Below are positions 15,534 through 23,973 of a stretch of 29,291 nucleotides of DNA, piece after piece. Each line of letters opens with the position of its first letter. Position 1 is the first letter of the stretch. The notes below the pieces were generated by a model, which was not told the DNA's origin, ran no database searches, and saw nothing but the letters and a program-made list of their open reading frames with translations. The stretch comes from JACNKJ01 sp964440095 (lineage in GTDB: Bacteria; Krumholzibacteriota; Krumholzibacteriia; JACNKJ01), in assembly GCA_964440095.1 (NCBI GenBank), contig CAYTPZ010000025.1, forward strand, positions 1-29,291, given 5' to 3'. Both the position numbers and the translations under genes were made by a program.

Positions 15534-16343
15534 ATGAGCTTCCGCCTGCTTGTACTACTGGCCCTTCTCGCTCCTGCCATAGCCCTCGCCCAGGGCGAGT
15601 GGGCGGGACGCGACGAAACATTCCAGCTTCAGGCCTACTCACGGGTGGCGTCCCAGAGCGAAGAGGCGGCCGCGCTCTATGTGGATGCGGCCGAAGCCCT
15701 GGAAGAAGGCAACCTCTTCTTCGCCAAGCTGGCCTTCAAGGATGTGCTCGATCAGGCACCTGCCGCCGACGATGCCATGCGCGGTCTGGCCCGGGTGGAA
15801 TATCTTTGGGACAACTTCGAGGGCGCCGAGGCTTGGGCGCGCAAGGCGCTGGGTATTCGCGAGTCCATGGAAAACCGTGCGCAGCTGGCCTTTGTGCTGC
15901 TTGCCTTCGGCGAAGAGGATCGCAATCGCGAAGCGCTAAACCTGGTTCTGACTGCACCGGATGAAATGCCCGATGGACTTTGGCCCAACTATTCCCTGTT
16001 TCTAGCCGCTCACCGCGTAGGTGACGTGGAAGCGCTCAAGGCGGCCAGTGCCCGCATGGTGAAAATTGCGCCTGAGTTCGGCGCGCCACATTTTTTCCAC
16101 GGACAGTTTCTCGCCAAGTCCGGCGATTGGGATGCCGCCGAACTGTCTCTGGGGCGAGCTGCGGAACTGGGAGTGGCCGAGGAAGAGGTCGACCTGGCCA
16201 TGCTCAAACTCGAGCTGGGTGAAAAAATGCGAGTGCAGCGGAGCGCGCGCGGTCTAATCTGGTTTAGTATGCTCATTGCACTTGTGGGGGCGGGGTTGCT
16301 TTTAACACTGAAAATCTGGTTCGAAAGGCGCAGGCCCGTCTAA
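15534..16343 (+). CDS. Membrane-anchored TPR-like protein
   Basis: A 269-residue exported protein. The signal peptide (SFRLLVLLALLAPAIALA, cleavage before QGEWAG) is followed by Ala-rich helical repeats typical of TPRs, for example FAKLAFKDVLDQAPAADDAM, EYLWDNFEGAEAWARKALGI and WDAAELSLGRAAELG. A C-terminal membrane helix (about residues 243-262, LIWFSMLIALVGAGLLLTL) ends in a basic cytoplasmic tail FERRRPV. The bulk is thus periplasmic and tethered. GGAG precedes the ATG. It ends ten bases before the acetoacetyl-CoA synthetase start, so they are probably cotranscribed, although a functional link is not evident. The structured RNA and terminator upstream may control it. Confidence 0.8.
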   Translation: MSFRLLVLLALLAPAIALAQGEWAGRDETFQLQAYSRVASQSEEAAALYVDAAEALEEGNLFFAKLAFKDVLDQAPAADDAMRGLARVEYLWDNFEGAEAWARKALGIRESMENRAQLAFVLLAFGEEDRNREALNLVLTAPDEMPDGLWPNYSLFLAAHRVGDVEALKAASARMVKIAPEFGAPHFFHGQFLAKSGDWDAAELSLGRAAELGVAEEEVDLAMLKLELGEKMRVQRSARGLIWFSMLIALVGAGLLLTLKIWFERRRPV

Positions 16344-16353
16344 TAAGGAAATC

Positions 16354-18276
16354 ATGGACCGACCTCTCTGGACACCCGATCCCGCCCGCGTAGCCGGCGC
16401 ACGCATCACCGCCTTCATGAACAAGGTCGGCAAGGGCAACTATGACGAGCTCTACCAGTGGTCCATCGACGAGCCCAAAGCGTTCTGGCCGGCGGTCTGG
16501 GATTTCACCGGTGTCATCGGCGAGTCCGGTGATCGCGTGCTGGAAGATGCCGACCGCATGCCCGGCGCGCGCTGGTTTCCTGACGCCAAACTCAACTTCG
16601 CCGAGAACCTGCTGCAGCGTCGCGACGATGCACCGGCCATCATCCTGCGCCGGGAAGATGGACTCCGCCGGGAAATTTCATTCCGCGAACTCTACGACGA
16701 AGTTTCGCGCCTGCAATCAGCCTTCAAGCAAGCTGGCCTGCGCGAGGGCGATCGCGTGGCCGCCTTTGTGCCGAACATTCCCGAGGCCATCAGCGCCATG
16801 CTGGCTGTGACTTCGCTGGGAGCCATCTGGTCATCGGCGTCCCCGGATTTCGGCATCGATGGTGTGGTGGATCGCTTCGGGCAGATCGAACCCAAGTTCC
16901 TTCTTGTGGCCGACGGTTACCGCTACAAGAACAGAATCTTTTCATCCAAGGAAAAGCTGCGCGGCGTTCTAGACGGTTTGCCCACGGTGGAGCGCACCCT
17001 GGTCATTTCCTATACCGAGGACGAACCCGACTTCAGCGAGTTCGAGAACACACAGAACTTCCGCAACTTCATCGCTAGTTGCCCTCTTGGCGATATGGAA
17101 TTTCCACGCTTTCCCTTCGATCAAGCGATCTACATTCTTTTCAGCTCTGGAACCACGGGCAAGCCCAAGTGCATCACCCACGGCGCGGGCGGCACGCTGT
17201 TGCAGCACCTGAAGGAACATCAACTGCACACGGACCTCGCACCCGGCGACCGCTTCTTCTACTTCACGACCACCGGTTGGATGATGTGGAACTGGCTGGT
17301 CAGCGGACTGGCCTCGGGCGCTACCCTGGTGCTCTTCGACGGCAATCCATTCTATCCTGGACCCGAAGCCCTCTGGGACATGGCCGAAGAGGAAAAGCTC
17401 GATATCTTCGGCACCAGCGCCAAGTACATCGACGCATGCAAGAAGGCGGGAGTGCATCCCGCGAGGACGCATGATCTAACGAACCTACGGGTGATATGCT
17501 CCACGGGGTCGCCCTTGGCACCCGAATCCTTCGACTATGTCTATCAACAGGTGAAGAGCGATGTGCAGTTGGCCTCCATTGCCGGGGGCACGGACATCGT
17601 AAGTTGCTTCATGTTGGGATGCCCCATCTTGCCCGTCTGGCGCGGAGAAATTCAAGCTCGTGGACTCGGCATGGCCGTGGAAGTCTTCGACGAGACGGGT
17701 AGACATGTGACCGAGCGCCCTGGCGAATTGGTTTGTAGCAAGCCTGCGCCCTCCATGCCGGTTGGCTTCTGGGGTGATACCGACGGATCACGCTACCGCG
17801 GCGCCTACTTTGAGAAGTACGCGAACATCTGGCACCACGGCGATTTGGTGGAGCTGACTGAAAACGGCGGTGTCGTTATTTACGGTCGCAGCGATGCCAC
17901 TTTGAACCCGGGCGGCGTTCGCATCGGCACCGCCGAGATCTATCGGCAGGTGGAGAAGCTCGAAGAAGTGGTGGAGGCTATCGTGGTGGGTCAGCAGTGG
18001 GATGGCGATGAACGCGTGCTGCTTTTCCTGCGCCTTCGCGAGGATGTTGTGCTCGACGAAGTGCTGGTGGCGCGCATCAAGCGGCAGATCCGCGATAACA
18101 CCACCCCGCGCCACGTTCCGGCCGTCATCGCACAAGTTGAAGACATCCCGCGCACGCGCAGCGGCAAGATTTCGGAAATCGCGGTACGCGATGTGATCCA
18201 CGGCCGCGAGGTGGTCAACACTGATGCATTGGCTAATCCCGAGGCGCTGGACTATTTCCGTCACTGGGAGGGCTAG
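16354..18276 (+). CDS. Acetoacetyl-CoA synthetase
   Basis: Adenylate-forming enzyme that activates acetoacetate with ATP and CoA, used in ketone-body or polyhydroxybutyrate metabolism. The 640-residue length and the N-terminal ACS-type domain (LWTPDPARVAGARITAF, PGARWFPDAKLNFAENLL) fit AacS rather than acetyl-CoA synthetase. The ATP loop is SSGTTGKPKCITHGAGG; the adenylate-binding core includes TTGWMMWNWLVSGL and YGRSDATLNPGGVRIGTAEIY; the late lysine motif is RTRSGKISEIAVRD (acylation-sensitive catalytic Lys). AGGA precedes the ATG. It is the second gene of a pair with the TPR protein. The preceding sirtuin (9256) belongs to a family that deacylates ACS-type lysines, a possible functional connection that is inference. 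Confidence 0.93.
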   Translation: MDRPLWTPDPARVAGARITAFMNKVGKGNYDELYQWSIDEPKAFWPAVWDFTGVIGESGDRVLEDADRMPGARWFPDAKLNFAENLLQRRDDAPAIILRREDGLRREISFRELYDEVSRLQSAFKQAGLREGDRVAAFVPNIPEAISAMLAVTSLGAIWSSASPDFGIDGVVDRFGQIEPKFLLVADGYRYKNRIFSSKEKLRGVLDGLPTVERTLVISYTEDEPDFSEFENTQNFRNFIASCPLGDMEFPRFPFDQAIYILFSSGTTGKPKCITHGAGGTLLQHLKEHQLHTDLAPGDRFFYFTTTGWMMWNWLVSGLASGATLVLFDGNPFYPGPEALWDMAEEEKLDIFGTSAKYIDACKKAGVHPARTHDLTNLRVICSTGSPLAPESFDYVYQQVKSDVQLASIAGGTDIVSCFMLGCPILPVWRGEIQARGLGMAVEVFDETGRHVTERPGELVCSKPAPSMPVGFWGDTDGSRYRGAYFEKYANIWHHGDLVELTENGGVVIYGRSDATLNPGGVRIGTAEIYRQVEKLEEVVEAIVVGQQWDGDERVLLFLRLREDVVLDEVLVARIKRQIRDNTTPRHVPAVIAQVEDIPRTRSGKISEIAVRDVIHGREVVNTDALANPEALDYFRHWEG

Positions 18277-18288
18277 GGCGGAGTTTTT

Positions 18289-19506
18289 TCAGTTGGACTT
18301 GCCTAACAATTCCCGATAGATCGATTCCGTCTTTCGAAATACCGCTTCCCAGCCGAATGTGCTGAGATTCATCGGTTCCGGTGAAGCGTCGTCCAGGCTG
18401 TCCGAAAGCGCTCTCCTAAGGTTCTCCACGAAAGCTGGAAGATCATCCTCAACGGGTTCGTCAATGCTGCGAAGACTAGGTAGGGGAAGCGTGGTGAGAG
18501 CTGCTCCCGCCGCTGGTGCAATACGATCGCGTATGCCGGGCAAATCAGTGGATACTAGTTTGCAACCACAGGCAAGAGCTTCCACCAAAACCAGAGGCAC
18601 GCCTTCATAGAATGAGGGTAGAGCTAGAATTTCGGCCTTGCGAAGAAGCGCACCGAGCGAGGCCTGATCGAGCATGCCGTGGTAAGTGGTGCCTCCCATC
18701 CCACTCAATCGCCGCTCCAGTTTTTTTGCTTCAGCGTCGCCGCCGCTTCCCGCCACATGAAGTTCGATACTACGCTTCTCCTCGCGTAGACGATCGAAGG
18801 CGTCAAGCAGCCAGGGGAGGCCTTTGGCGTGGCTCAATTTCCCCACATAAACGATGTGCCCCGAACCGTCTCCCCTTCGCCCTTTCCGATGGAAAAAATC
18901 CTCGCGATAGCCGGACGAAACCACATGCACACGATCCAGACTCACACCTAAACCATCCGACAATTGCATGGCGTGCTCGGCCCTAAGCACCTGAAAGCGA
19001 TCGGCTCGTGCACAGCCCTCTTTTACCTCGTCCGCCAAATGCGGGCAGAGGCTCATTTGGCGAAGTCCCGTAGCGTGGCACTGTATGACTTGTGGAATGT
19101 CGGGGGCGGAGTCTTTGACCATTGAGCTTAGCAACCAGATGTGATGGCTATGGATGATGTCGGGTTTGAACTCATCGATGATGCACTTCAAGTGATCCCG
19201 CCAGGCGCGGCGATAGCTGTCGAGCATACCCGCCGACATGTGGGAGAAGCGGGTGCTTGAGTAGGGCATGACATCGCTCATGCCGGGTACCGAAAAATCC
19301 AGAGGAGTTCTTTCGAAAAGCAGCGGGTGGATGCTCGCCGAATCCAATCCGCCGATGTAGGGACTGGGGTCGGAAGCAGGACTTCCCAGGACAACTGCCG
19401 CCTTCCATCCGAATGTGGACGAAAACCGAACCTGGGAATCCAAAGTTACGCCACTTCCGGTCCTACCGGGGCGCTGCGAGAGCAGATACAGGATTCTTCC
19501 GGCCAT
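18289..19506 (-). CDS. Family 4 glycosyltransferase (GT-B fold)
   Basis: Retaining glycosyltransferase of the GT4 type acting at the cytoplasmic face of the membrane, probably on a cell-surface or capsule glycan; donor and acceptor are unknown. The 405-residue protein has the N-terminal acceptor domain opening with GRILYLLSQRPGRTGSGV, an IIHSHHIW segment, and a C-terminal Glycos_transf_1 domain (HIVYVGKLSHAKGLPWLLDAF, LALPSFYEGVPLVLVEAL, ACGCKLVSTDLPG) with the EGVPLVLVE form of the E-x7-E motif. I prefer the ATG at 19506, with GGGGA upstream; a GTG at 19518 with AAAGG is an alternative. It follows the MscS-type channel gene by about 32 bases on the same strand. Its 3' end faces acetoacetyl-CoA synthetase across a 12-base gap. 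Confidence 0.9.
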   Translation of the reverse strand: MAGRILYLLSQRPGRTGSGVTLDSQVRFSSTFGWKAAVVLGSPASDPSPYIGGLDSASIHPLLFERTPLDFSVPGMSDVMPYSSTRFSHMSAGMLDSYRRAWRDHLKCIIDEFKPDIIHSHHIWLLSSMVKDSAPDIPQVIQCHATGLRQMSLCPHLADEVKEGCARADRFQVLRAEHAMQLSDGLGVSLDRVHVVSSGYREDFFHRKGRRGDGSGHIVYVGKLSHAKGLPWLLDAFDRLREEKRSIELHVAGSGGDAEAKKLERRLSGMGGTTYHGMLDQASLGALLRKAEILALPSFYEGVPLVLVEALACGCKLVSTDLPGIRDRIAPAAGAALTTLPLPSLRSIDEPVEDDLPAFVENLRRALSDSLDDASPEPMNLSTFGWEAVFRKTESIYRELLGKSN

Positions 19507-19538
19507 TATCTTCCCCACCGGCCTTTGAAGCGTATTTT

Positions 19539-20765
19539 TTACAGCTTCCGGAAATCCGCGCCTGTGGGATTCTGGAAAATTCGCAGGCCAAATTGCGGAA
19601 GCACCGCCAGGATGTGATCAAAGATGTCAGCCTGAATGCCCTCGTACTCAACCCAGCGTTGATCGCTTGAAAAGGCATAGATTTCGATGGGCAGGCCACC
19701 TTCGCCGGGTTTGAGCTGGCGCACCATGCATGTCATGTCCTGCTTCAACATGGGATGGTTACGAAGGTATTCGGTGACGTAGGCGCGGAAGGTGCCCACG
19801 TTGGTCATGCGCCTGCCGTTAACCAGCTCTTCCTCGCTCACGGCTTGAGCGCTGTTCCACTCGCTGATTTCCTTTTCTTTGCTGGCAATGTATTCGCCTA
19901 AGATTCGGAAGCGACGGAAGCGATCGATCATTTCATCGGTGCAAAATTCGATGCTTGTCATGTCGATGTTCACGGCGCGCTTGATGCGCCGCCCACCCGA
20001 CTCATCCATGCCCCGCCAGTTCTGAAAGGAACTCGAAACAAGTGCGTAAGTGGGAATGGTGGTGATGGTCTTGTCCCAGTTTTGAACCTTCACCGTGGTG
20101 AGGGTGAGGTCGATGACATCTCCGTCGGCACCGTACTGGGGCATGCTGATCCAGTCGCCCATGCGGATCATGTCGTTGCCGGTCAGCTGAATGCTGGCCA
20201 CGAAGCCGAGAATGGTGTCTTTGAAAATCAGTAGCAGCACGGCGGTCATCGCGCCGAGCCCGCCGAGCAGCACCACTGGCGAACGTCCCATGAGCGCGCT
20301 GATGATGTAGATGGACACCGCAATACCCACGATGATCTTCACCACCTGCAGGTATCCCTTGATGGGCCTATTTCTGGACACCTCGTAGGTTCGGTAAATA
20401 TCGAGTAGACCGTCGAGGAATGAGAAAAAGGCGAGCAGGCCAATCAGCGCGATGTAGAGGGATACGGCTTTGTTGATGACTAGCATGGTCATTTCCATGC
20501 CGCCGAAAACCACGGGCGCCGCCAGGCTCACCACAAGAGCGGGGGCCAGGTGAGCCACGCGATGTAAAAATTTGCGATCGAGGAGGGCGTCATCCCATCG
20601 TGTTTTGGTGCGGCGAATAATCCTACGCAAAACCGCCAACAGGATGCGCCGTGTGAGCAGATCCACCAGCCAGGCCAACAGGATGATCGCCACCGCACCC
20701 AATAGCATGTAAAAACCGTCGCTTAGGTCGCGGATGCCGGGCAAGCCGCGGAGCACTTCATTCAT
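19539..20765 (-). CDS. Mechanosensitive channel of the MscS family, YbdG-like
   Basis: Inner-membrane channel that opens under membrane tension to protect against osmotic downshock. The 408-residue length and the family motifs match YbdG (miniconductance type). Hydrophobic helices lie at about residues 18-38, 70-86, 97-115 and 140-160, and the pore-lining helix is around LLGGLGAMTAVLLLIFKDTILGFVASIQL, followed by the beta domain (IRMGDWISMPQYGADGDV, TTVKVQNWDKTITTIPTYAL). The C-terminal part includes RMTNVGTFRAYVTEYL, typical of this branch. The ATG at 20765 is chosen because GGAGGG lies five bases upstream; a GTG six bases earlier would overlap that site. A plausible promoter lies just upstream (20786-20813). 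Confidence 0.92.
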   Translation of the reverse strand: MNEVLRGLPGIRDLSDGFYMLLGAVAIILLAWLVDLLTRRILLAVLRRIIRRTKTRWDDALLDRKFLHRVAHLAPALVVSLAAPVVFGGMEMTMLVINKAVSLYIALIGLLAFFSFLDGLLDIYRTYEVSRNRPIKGYLQVVKIIVGIAVSIYIISALMGRSPVVLLGGLGAMTAVLLLIFKDTILGFVASIQLTGNDMIRMGDWISMPQYGADGDVIDLTLTTVKVQNWDKTITTIPTYALVSSSFQNWRGMDESGGRRIKRAVNIDMTSIEFCTDEMIDRFRRFRILGEYIASKEKEISEWNSAQAVSEEELVNGRRMTNVGTFRAYVTEYLRNHPMLKQDMTCMVRQLKPGEGGLPIEIYAFSSDQRWVEYEGIQADIFDHILAVLPQFGLRIFQNPTGADFRKL

Positions 20766-20785
20766 TTTCACCCTCCTTCGCGCTC

Positions 20786-20813
20786 AGCATAGTCGCCGGG
20801 AGGCGAGGGTCAA
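20786..20813 (-). promoter_or_regulatory. Sigma-70-type promoter for the MscS-family gene
   Basis: On the minus strand, TTGACC (20813-20808, five of six to consensus), a 16-base spacer, and TATGCT (20791-20786, four of six). It is about 20 bases before the start codon and leaves room for the GGAGGG ribosome site. Confidence 0.5.
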
Positions 20814-20871
20814 ACCAAAACCGCGTGCATTTGCACAAAACCCCATCCATAATGTACCGGAGGGAGATCCC

Positions 20872-21030
20872 ATGCGAATCCTCGTCAGCGGCGCCAGCGG
20901 ATTTGTTGGCAGCGCGATTACGCGCGACCTGACTGGCGAGGGCCATACGGTCCTGCCCTTGTTGCGCATATCTTCGGGGCATCTGCCTGCCTGGGATCCA
21001 GCCCGGGGTGAGATCGCGGACGCCCAATAG
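20872..21030 (+). pseudogene. Truncated NAD-dependent epimerase (YfcH/TIGR01777-like stub)
   Basis: Starting at ATG 20872 with GGAGGGAGA upstream, the frame reads MRILVSGASGFVGSAITRDL, then EGHTVLPLLR and AWDPARGEIADAQ before a TAG at 21028. This is the Rossmann start of an extended SDR/epimerase of the YfcH type (GxxGFxG, followed by WDPxxGxI), where about 300 residues would be expected. Only 52 remain; no later part of the domain appears before the next gene 32 bases on. The promoter region and ribosome site look intact, so it is a decayed gene whose body was deleted. Confidence 0.75.
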
Positions 21031-21062
21031 CATCATCTGGGCTCAAGGAAAGGAAGACGAGC

Positions 21063-21656
21063 ATGAGCGAGAAAGCCAAATACTACGATAGACGAGCGCA
21101 TTTTTGGCTGAAGTATTGGAAGAAGGCTCGTCCCTACGATCTCTATCTGGCCGCAGAACCAGCTTATGAGGAAAAATGGGAAACCATGGCCGCGGCTCTT
21201 CCTGCGTTGCCCGAGAGCAGTGCCGAGCGACTGAGAGGATTTGGCCGCGAAATGAAGGTGATGGTCTATGGTGGCGCCTGGTGCGGAGATTGTGTTCGCC
21301 AAGGCCCCATTTTCCGTCAGTTGGCAGATGCCTGCGAAAAAACCGAACTTCGTTTCATCGATCGTGAAATCAGTGAAGAACTTCAGGATGAACTTCGCGT
21401 GATTGGCGCGCTCAGGGTACCCATCGTGGTTTTCCTGAGCGAGGATTTCCACGAGATCGGTCGCTTCGGCGATCGCCTGCTTCACACATATCGCCGCAAA
21501 GCAGGACGGGAGCTGGGGGAGGCTTGCGATGCGGGCATTCTGCCGCCTTCGGCCGACGATCTTGTGGCAGAACGCGCCGAATGGCTCGACATCTTCGAGC
21601 GCATGTTGCTCATGCTGCGCTTGGCACCCCCTTTGCGCCAGCGATATGAGGACTAA
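21063..21656 (+). CDS. Thioredoxin-family protein with WCGDC active site
   Basis: A 197-residue cytosolic protein with no signal peptide. A helical N-terminal extension of about 60 residues (RRAHFWLKYWKKARPYDLYL) precedes a thioredoxin fold. The redox motif is GGAWCGDC (Cys74, Cys77) and the cis-Pro loop reads LRVPIVVF. After the fold a helical tail (ERAEWLDIFERMLLMLRLAPPLRQRYED) resembles that of bacillithiol-type or 'thioredoxin_9' proteins. It probably reduces or oxidises thiols; the partner is unknown. The CxDC form differs from CGPC, which in known thioredoxins changes redox potential. GGAAG precedes the ATG. It follows the epimerase stub and precedes rmuC. Confidence 0.85.
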   Translation: MSEKAKYYDRRAHFWLKYWKKARPYDLYLAAEPAYEEKWETMAAALPALPESSAERLRGFGREMKVMVYGGAWCGDCVRQGPIFRQLADACEKTELRFIDREISEELQDELRVIGALRVPIVVFLSEDFHEIGRFGDRLLHTYRRKAGRELGEACDAGILPPSADDLVAERAEWLDIFERMLLMLRLAPPLRQRYED

Positions 21657-21721
21657 GCTGCCCCTTGTGAATTATACCTCCGATGGATTAGTCTGGGCGG
21701 GTTCCTTCCCGGGAGTTTGCC

Positions 21722-23005
21722 ATGGACATGAACAACCTATTCACAATTCTGCTGCTTGTTGTCGCAGTGGCTGCCATCTTCTTCCTATTGCGTTCCCGTG
21801 GACGGGGCTCGAAGGCCGAGCGCGACCTCGCCCTTCTGCGTAGCAAGCTGGAACAGCAACGTGAGCGTTTCCAGGAACGCGAAGAGTTGCTGAAAAAGTC
21901 CGGCGAGGAATTGCAGAACGCCTTCAAGGCTCTCAGCGCCGAGGCGCTTAAATCCAATCGAGAAGACTTTCTGGCTTTGGCCCAGCGTGAATTGGAAAAG
22001 AAGCAAATCGAGGCCAAGGGTGAACTCGAGAAGCGCGAGCAGGCCGTCAAGAATCTGGTGGATCCCATCGGCAAGAGCCTTGAAGAAGTGAAGAAGCAGA
22101 TTCAGGAAGTGGAGAAGGAACGCAAGGAAACCACCGGCGGCCTGAACGAGCAGCTCAAGCGCTTCAGCGAAGACCAGGAAAAATTGCGCGCAGAGACCGC
22201 GCAGCTGGTCACAGCCCTGCGTAAACCGAGTGTGCGTGGGCAGTGGGGCGAGATGCAGCTCAAGCGCGTGGTGGAAATGGCCGGCATGCTCGATCGCTGC
22301 GATTTTCAAACTCAGGCCCAAACCGATTCGCCAGGACAGCTTCGCCCCGACCTCATTGTGAAACTGCCCGGCAAAAAGATCGTTGTGGTCGATGCCAAGA
22401 CTCCACTGGATGCTTATCTCGACGCCCTGGACATCGAAGATGAAACTCGCCGCAAGGAAGAGCTTGTTCGACATGCCCGGCATTTACGAACACATATCAG
22501 CGCCTTGAGTAAGAAGGCTTACTGGGAGCAATTCGAGGCCACGCCGGAATTCGTGGTCATGTTTCTGCCCAGCGAAAGCATCTTCTACGCTGCCTTGGAG
22601 CAGGACCCCGCTTTGATCGAGGAGGGCGTAGCCCAGAAAGTGATCCTGGCCACACCCACTACACTAATCGCATTGCTTCGCACCGTGGCCTATGGATGGC
22701 AGCAGGAGTCGCTTGCAGAGAATGCCCAGCGAATCAGCGAGCTGGGTCGCGATCTTTATTCGAGGCTGGGCACCCTGTCCAAACACTTCGGCAACCTGGG
22801 CAAGAGCCTGGACAAATCCGTGGAGCATTACAACTCCGCGGTGGGATCTCTTGAGACTCGCGTTCTCACGGCCGCGCGCAAGTTCCCCGAATTGTCGGTG
22901 GGCGAAGAAGGCGGGGTTTCTGAACTCAAGCAAGTGGATCTCTCCACCCGCGAATTGCAAGCGCCGGAACTTTCCGATTCCGCGAGCGCCGAAAAGAAAT
23001 CCTAG
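21722..23005 (+). CDS. rmuC: DNA recombination protein RmuC
   Basis: RmuC-family protein of 427 residues linked in E. coli to suppression of inversions at short repeats; a nuclease-like fold is predicted for the family. An N-terminal membrane helix (NNLFTILLLVVAVAAIFFLL) is followed by a long coiled coil (about residues 30-150, rich in Glu, Lys and Gln, for example KLEQQRERFQEREELLKK) and the RmuC domain with the hallmarks RGQWGEMQLKRVVEMAGM, RPDLIVKLPG, VVVDAKTPLDAYLDA and FVVMFLPSESIFYAAL, then ATPTTLIALLRTVAYGW. The ATG at 21722 has GGGAG upstream. It is followed after 12 bases by the acetolactate-decarboxylase-like gene. Confidence 0.95.
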   Translation: MDMNNLFTILLLVVAVAAIFFLLRSRGRGSKAERDLALLRSKLEQQRERFQEREELLKKSGEELQNAFKALSAEALKSNREDFLALAQRELEKKQIEAKGELEKREQAVKNLVDPIGKSLEEVKKQIQEVEKERKETTGGLNEQLKRFSEDQEKLRAETAQLVTALRKPSVRGQWGEMQLKRVVEMAGMLDRCDFQTQAQTDSPGQLRPDLIVKLPGKKIVVVDAKTPLDAYLDALDIEDETRRKEELVRHARHLRTHISALSKKAYWEQFEATPEFVVMFLPSESIFYAALEQDPALIEEGVAQKVILATPTTLIALLRTVAYGWQQESLAENAQRISELGRDLYSRLGTLSKHFGNLGKSLDKSVEHYNSAVGSLETRVLTAARKFPELSVGEEGGVSELKQVDLSTRELQAPELSDSASAEKKS

Positions 23006-23017
23006 CTGGAGGCCGCT

Positions 23018-23755
23018 ATGAGTTTTCCCCTGAGTTTCGTGGACATCCTCATGAAGATTAAGTTTCCGATCTGCTTTGCACTGCTGGCTTTGCTGTCATG
23101 CACAAATGGAGAACGAAAACTCGAGGTGGAGCAGTGGGGTGAATTGAAACCGGTTGTGATGATGGGGCAAGACCAGGGCCGGATCGCACTCAAGGAAATC
23201 CAGGGTAGGCCAAACGCTTATGGATTGGGAGCCCTGGAGGGCTTGGCCGGCGAAATCATAGTTTTGGATGGCAGTGTCTGGCATGCGCAAGCAGATTCCA
23301 ACGGCTTGGTCACAAACGATCACGTCGATGCTGGGCTTCAAGCGGCGCTGCTTGTTGTGGCCAACGTCCCAGACTGGCAAAGTCGAACATGGGCCGAGCC
23401 GCTGGCCTGGGGAGAACTCGAAGACAAGATTGGTCGGGCAGTGCATGCCTCTGACCTCAATACCAAGGATCCCGTACCTTTCCTTATCGAAGGAGAGTTT
23501 TCGGATCTGAGTTTGCATGTGATCAACGGCGCATGTCCCTATCGGCAAGAGGAGGGCGCGCCCGAACCCTATAGGTTCGCTAGCCGAAATACCGTTGGCA
23601 CCCTCTTTGGTTTCTACTACGAAGGTGAGCCGGGCATCCTAACGCATCATGGTCAGCGCCTTCACCTGCACGCCTTTCTACCCGGTGATGAACCCATGGT
23701 AGGACATGTAGACTCGGTGAGTCTCTCATCCGGATGCAATCTTAGTTTGCCATGA
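23018..23755 (+). CDS. Acetolactate-decarboxylase-like lipoprotein
   Basis: The protein resembles alpha-acetolactate decarboxylase (BudA/AldB, which makes acetoin from acetolactate) but seems to be exported. The family hallmarks are YGLGALEGLAGEIIVLDGSVW (the Glu of GEIIVLDG), NTVGTLFGFYY and the zinc His set in HLHAFLPGDEPMVGH (HxH followed by a later His). A lipobox-type signal (KIKFPICFALLALLSC, Cys at residue 28) would anchor it in a membrane, which is unusual for this enzyme. GGAGG five bases before the ATG at 23018 favours this start, but the first 11 residues could be a remnant, with a true start at ATG 23051 beside the signal peptide. No acetolactate synthase is nearby, so the reaction is unconfirmed. 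Confidence 0.75.
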   Translation: MSFPLSFVDILMKIKFPICFALLALLSCTNGERKLEVEQWGELKPVVMMGQDQGRIALKEIQGRPNAYGLGALEGLAGEIIVLDGSVWHAQADSNGLVTNDHVDAGLQAALLVVANVPDWQSRTWAEPLAWGELEDKIGRAVHASDLNTKDPVPFLIEGEFSDLSLHVINGACPYRQEEGAPEPYRFASRNTVGTLFGFYYEGEPGILTHHGQRLHLHAFLPGDEPMVGHVDSVSLSSGCNLSLP

Positions 23756-23788
23756 GCGCAATAAACTGAAACTTATCTCTTGAATTTT

Positions 23789-23813
23789 CGCACACAAAAG
23801 CCCATTGTGTGCG
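23789..23813. repeat. Perfect inverted repeat / hairpin
   Basis: CGCACACAA (23789-23797) and TTGTGTGCG (23805-23813) form nine perfect base pairs around a seven-base loop. It follows the acetolactate-decarboxylase-like gene by about 30 bases, but lacks a following T run on either strand, so it is not a standard terminator; a protein-binding site or Rho-independent element without U tract are options. Confidence 0.6.
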
Positions 23814-23850
23814 GCCCAAGCGAAAGCAGACAGTTTTTCCGTCCCTCGAG

Positions 23851-23888
23851 GAGGTCCCTAGCCAATTGATCAATATCAACTAGACCTC
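23851..23888. repeat. Imperfect hairpin before the GNAT genes
   Basis: GAGGTC (23851-23856) pairs with GACCTC (23883-23888), with inner matches TAG/CTA and TTGAT/ATCAA around CAAT. It lies in the 218-base gap that also holds the repeat at 23789-23813 and precedes the GNAT start by 85 bases. No clear promoter was seen in this gap. Confidence 0.4.
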
Positions 23889-23973
23889 ATACGCACAGCC
23901 TTTTAGGCGACCCTTTTCCACTCACCGACAAGTGCTATTCCGACCATTATTCCAATGGCCGAGGGAGTTCTTT

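Noticed and set aside
20825..20836. Palindrome GTGCA-TT-TGCAC as an operator
   Set aside because: Present and perfect but short, beside a dead gene; no support beyond the match itself.
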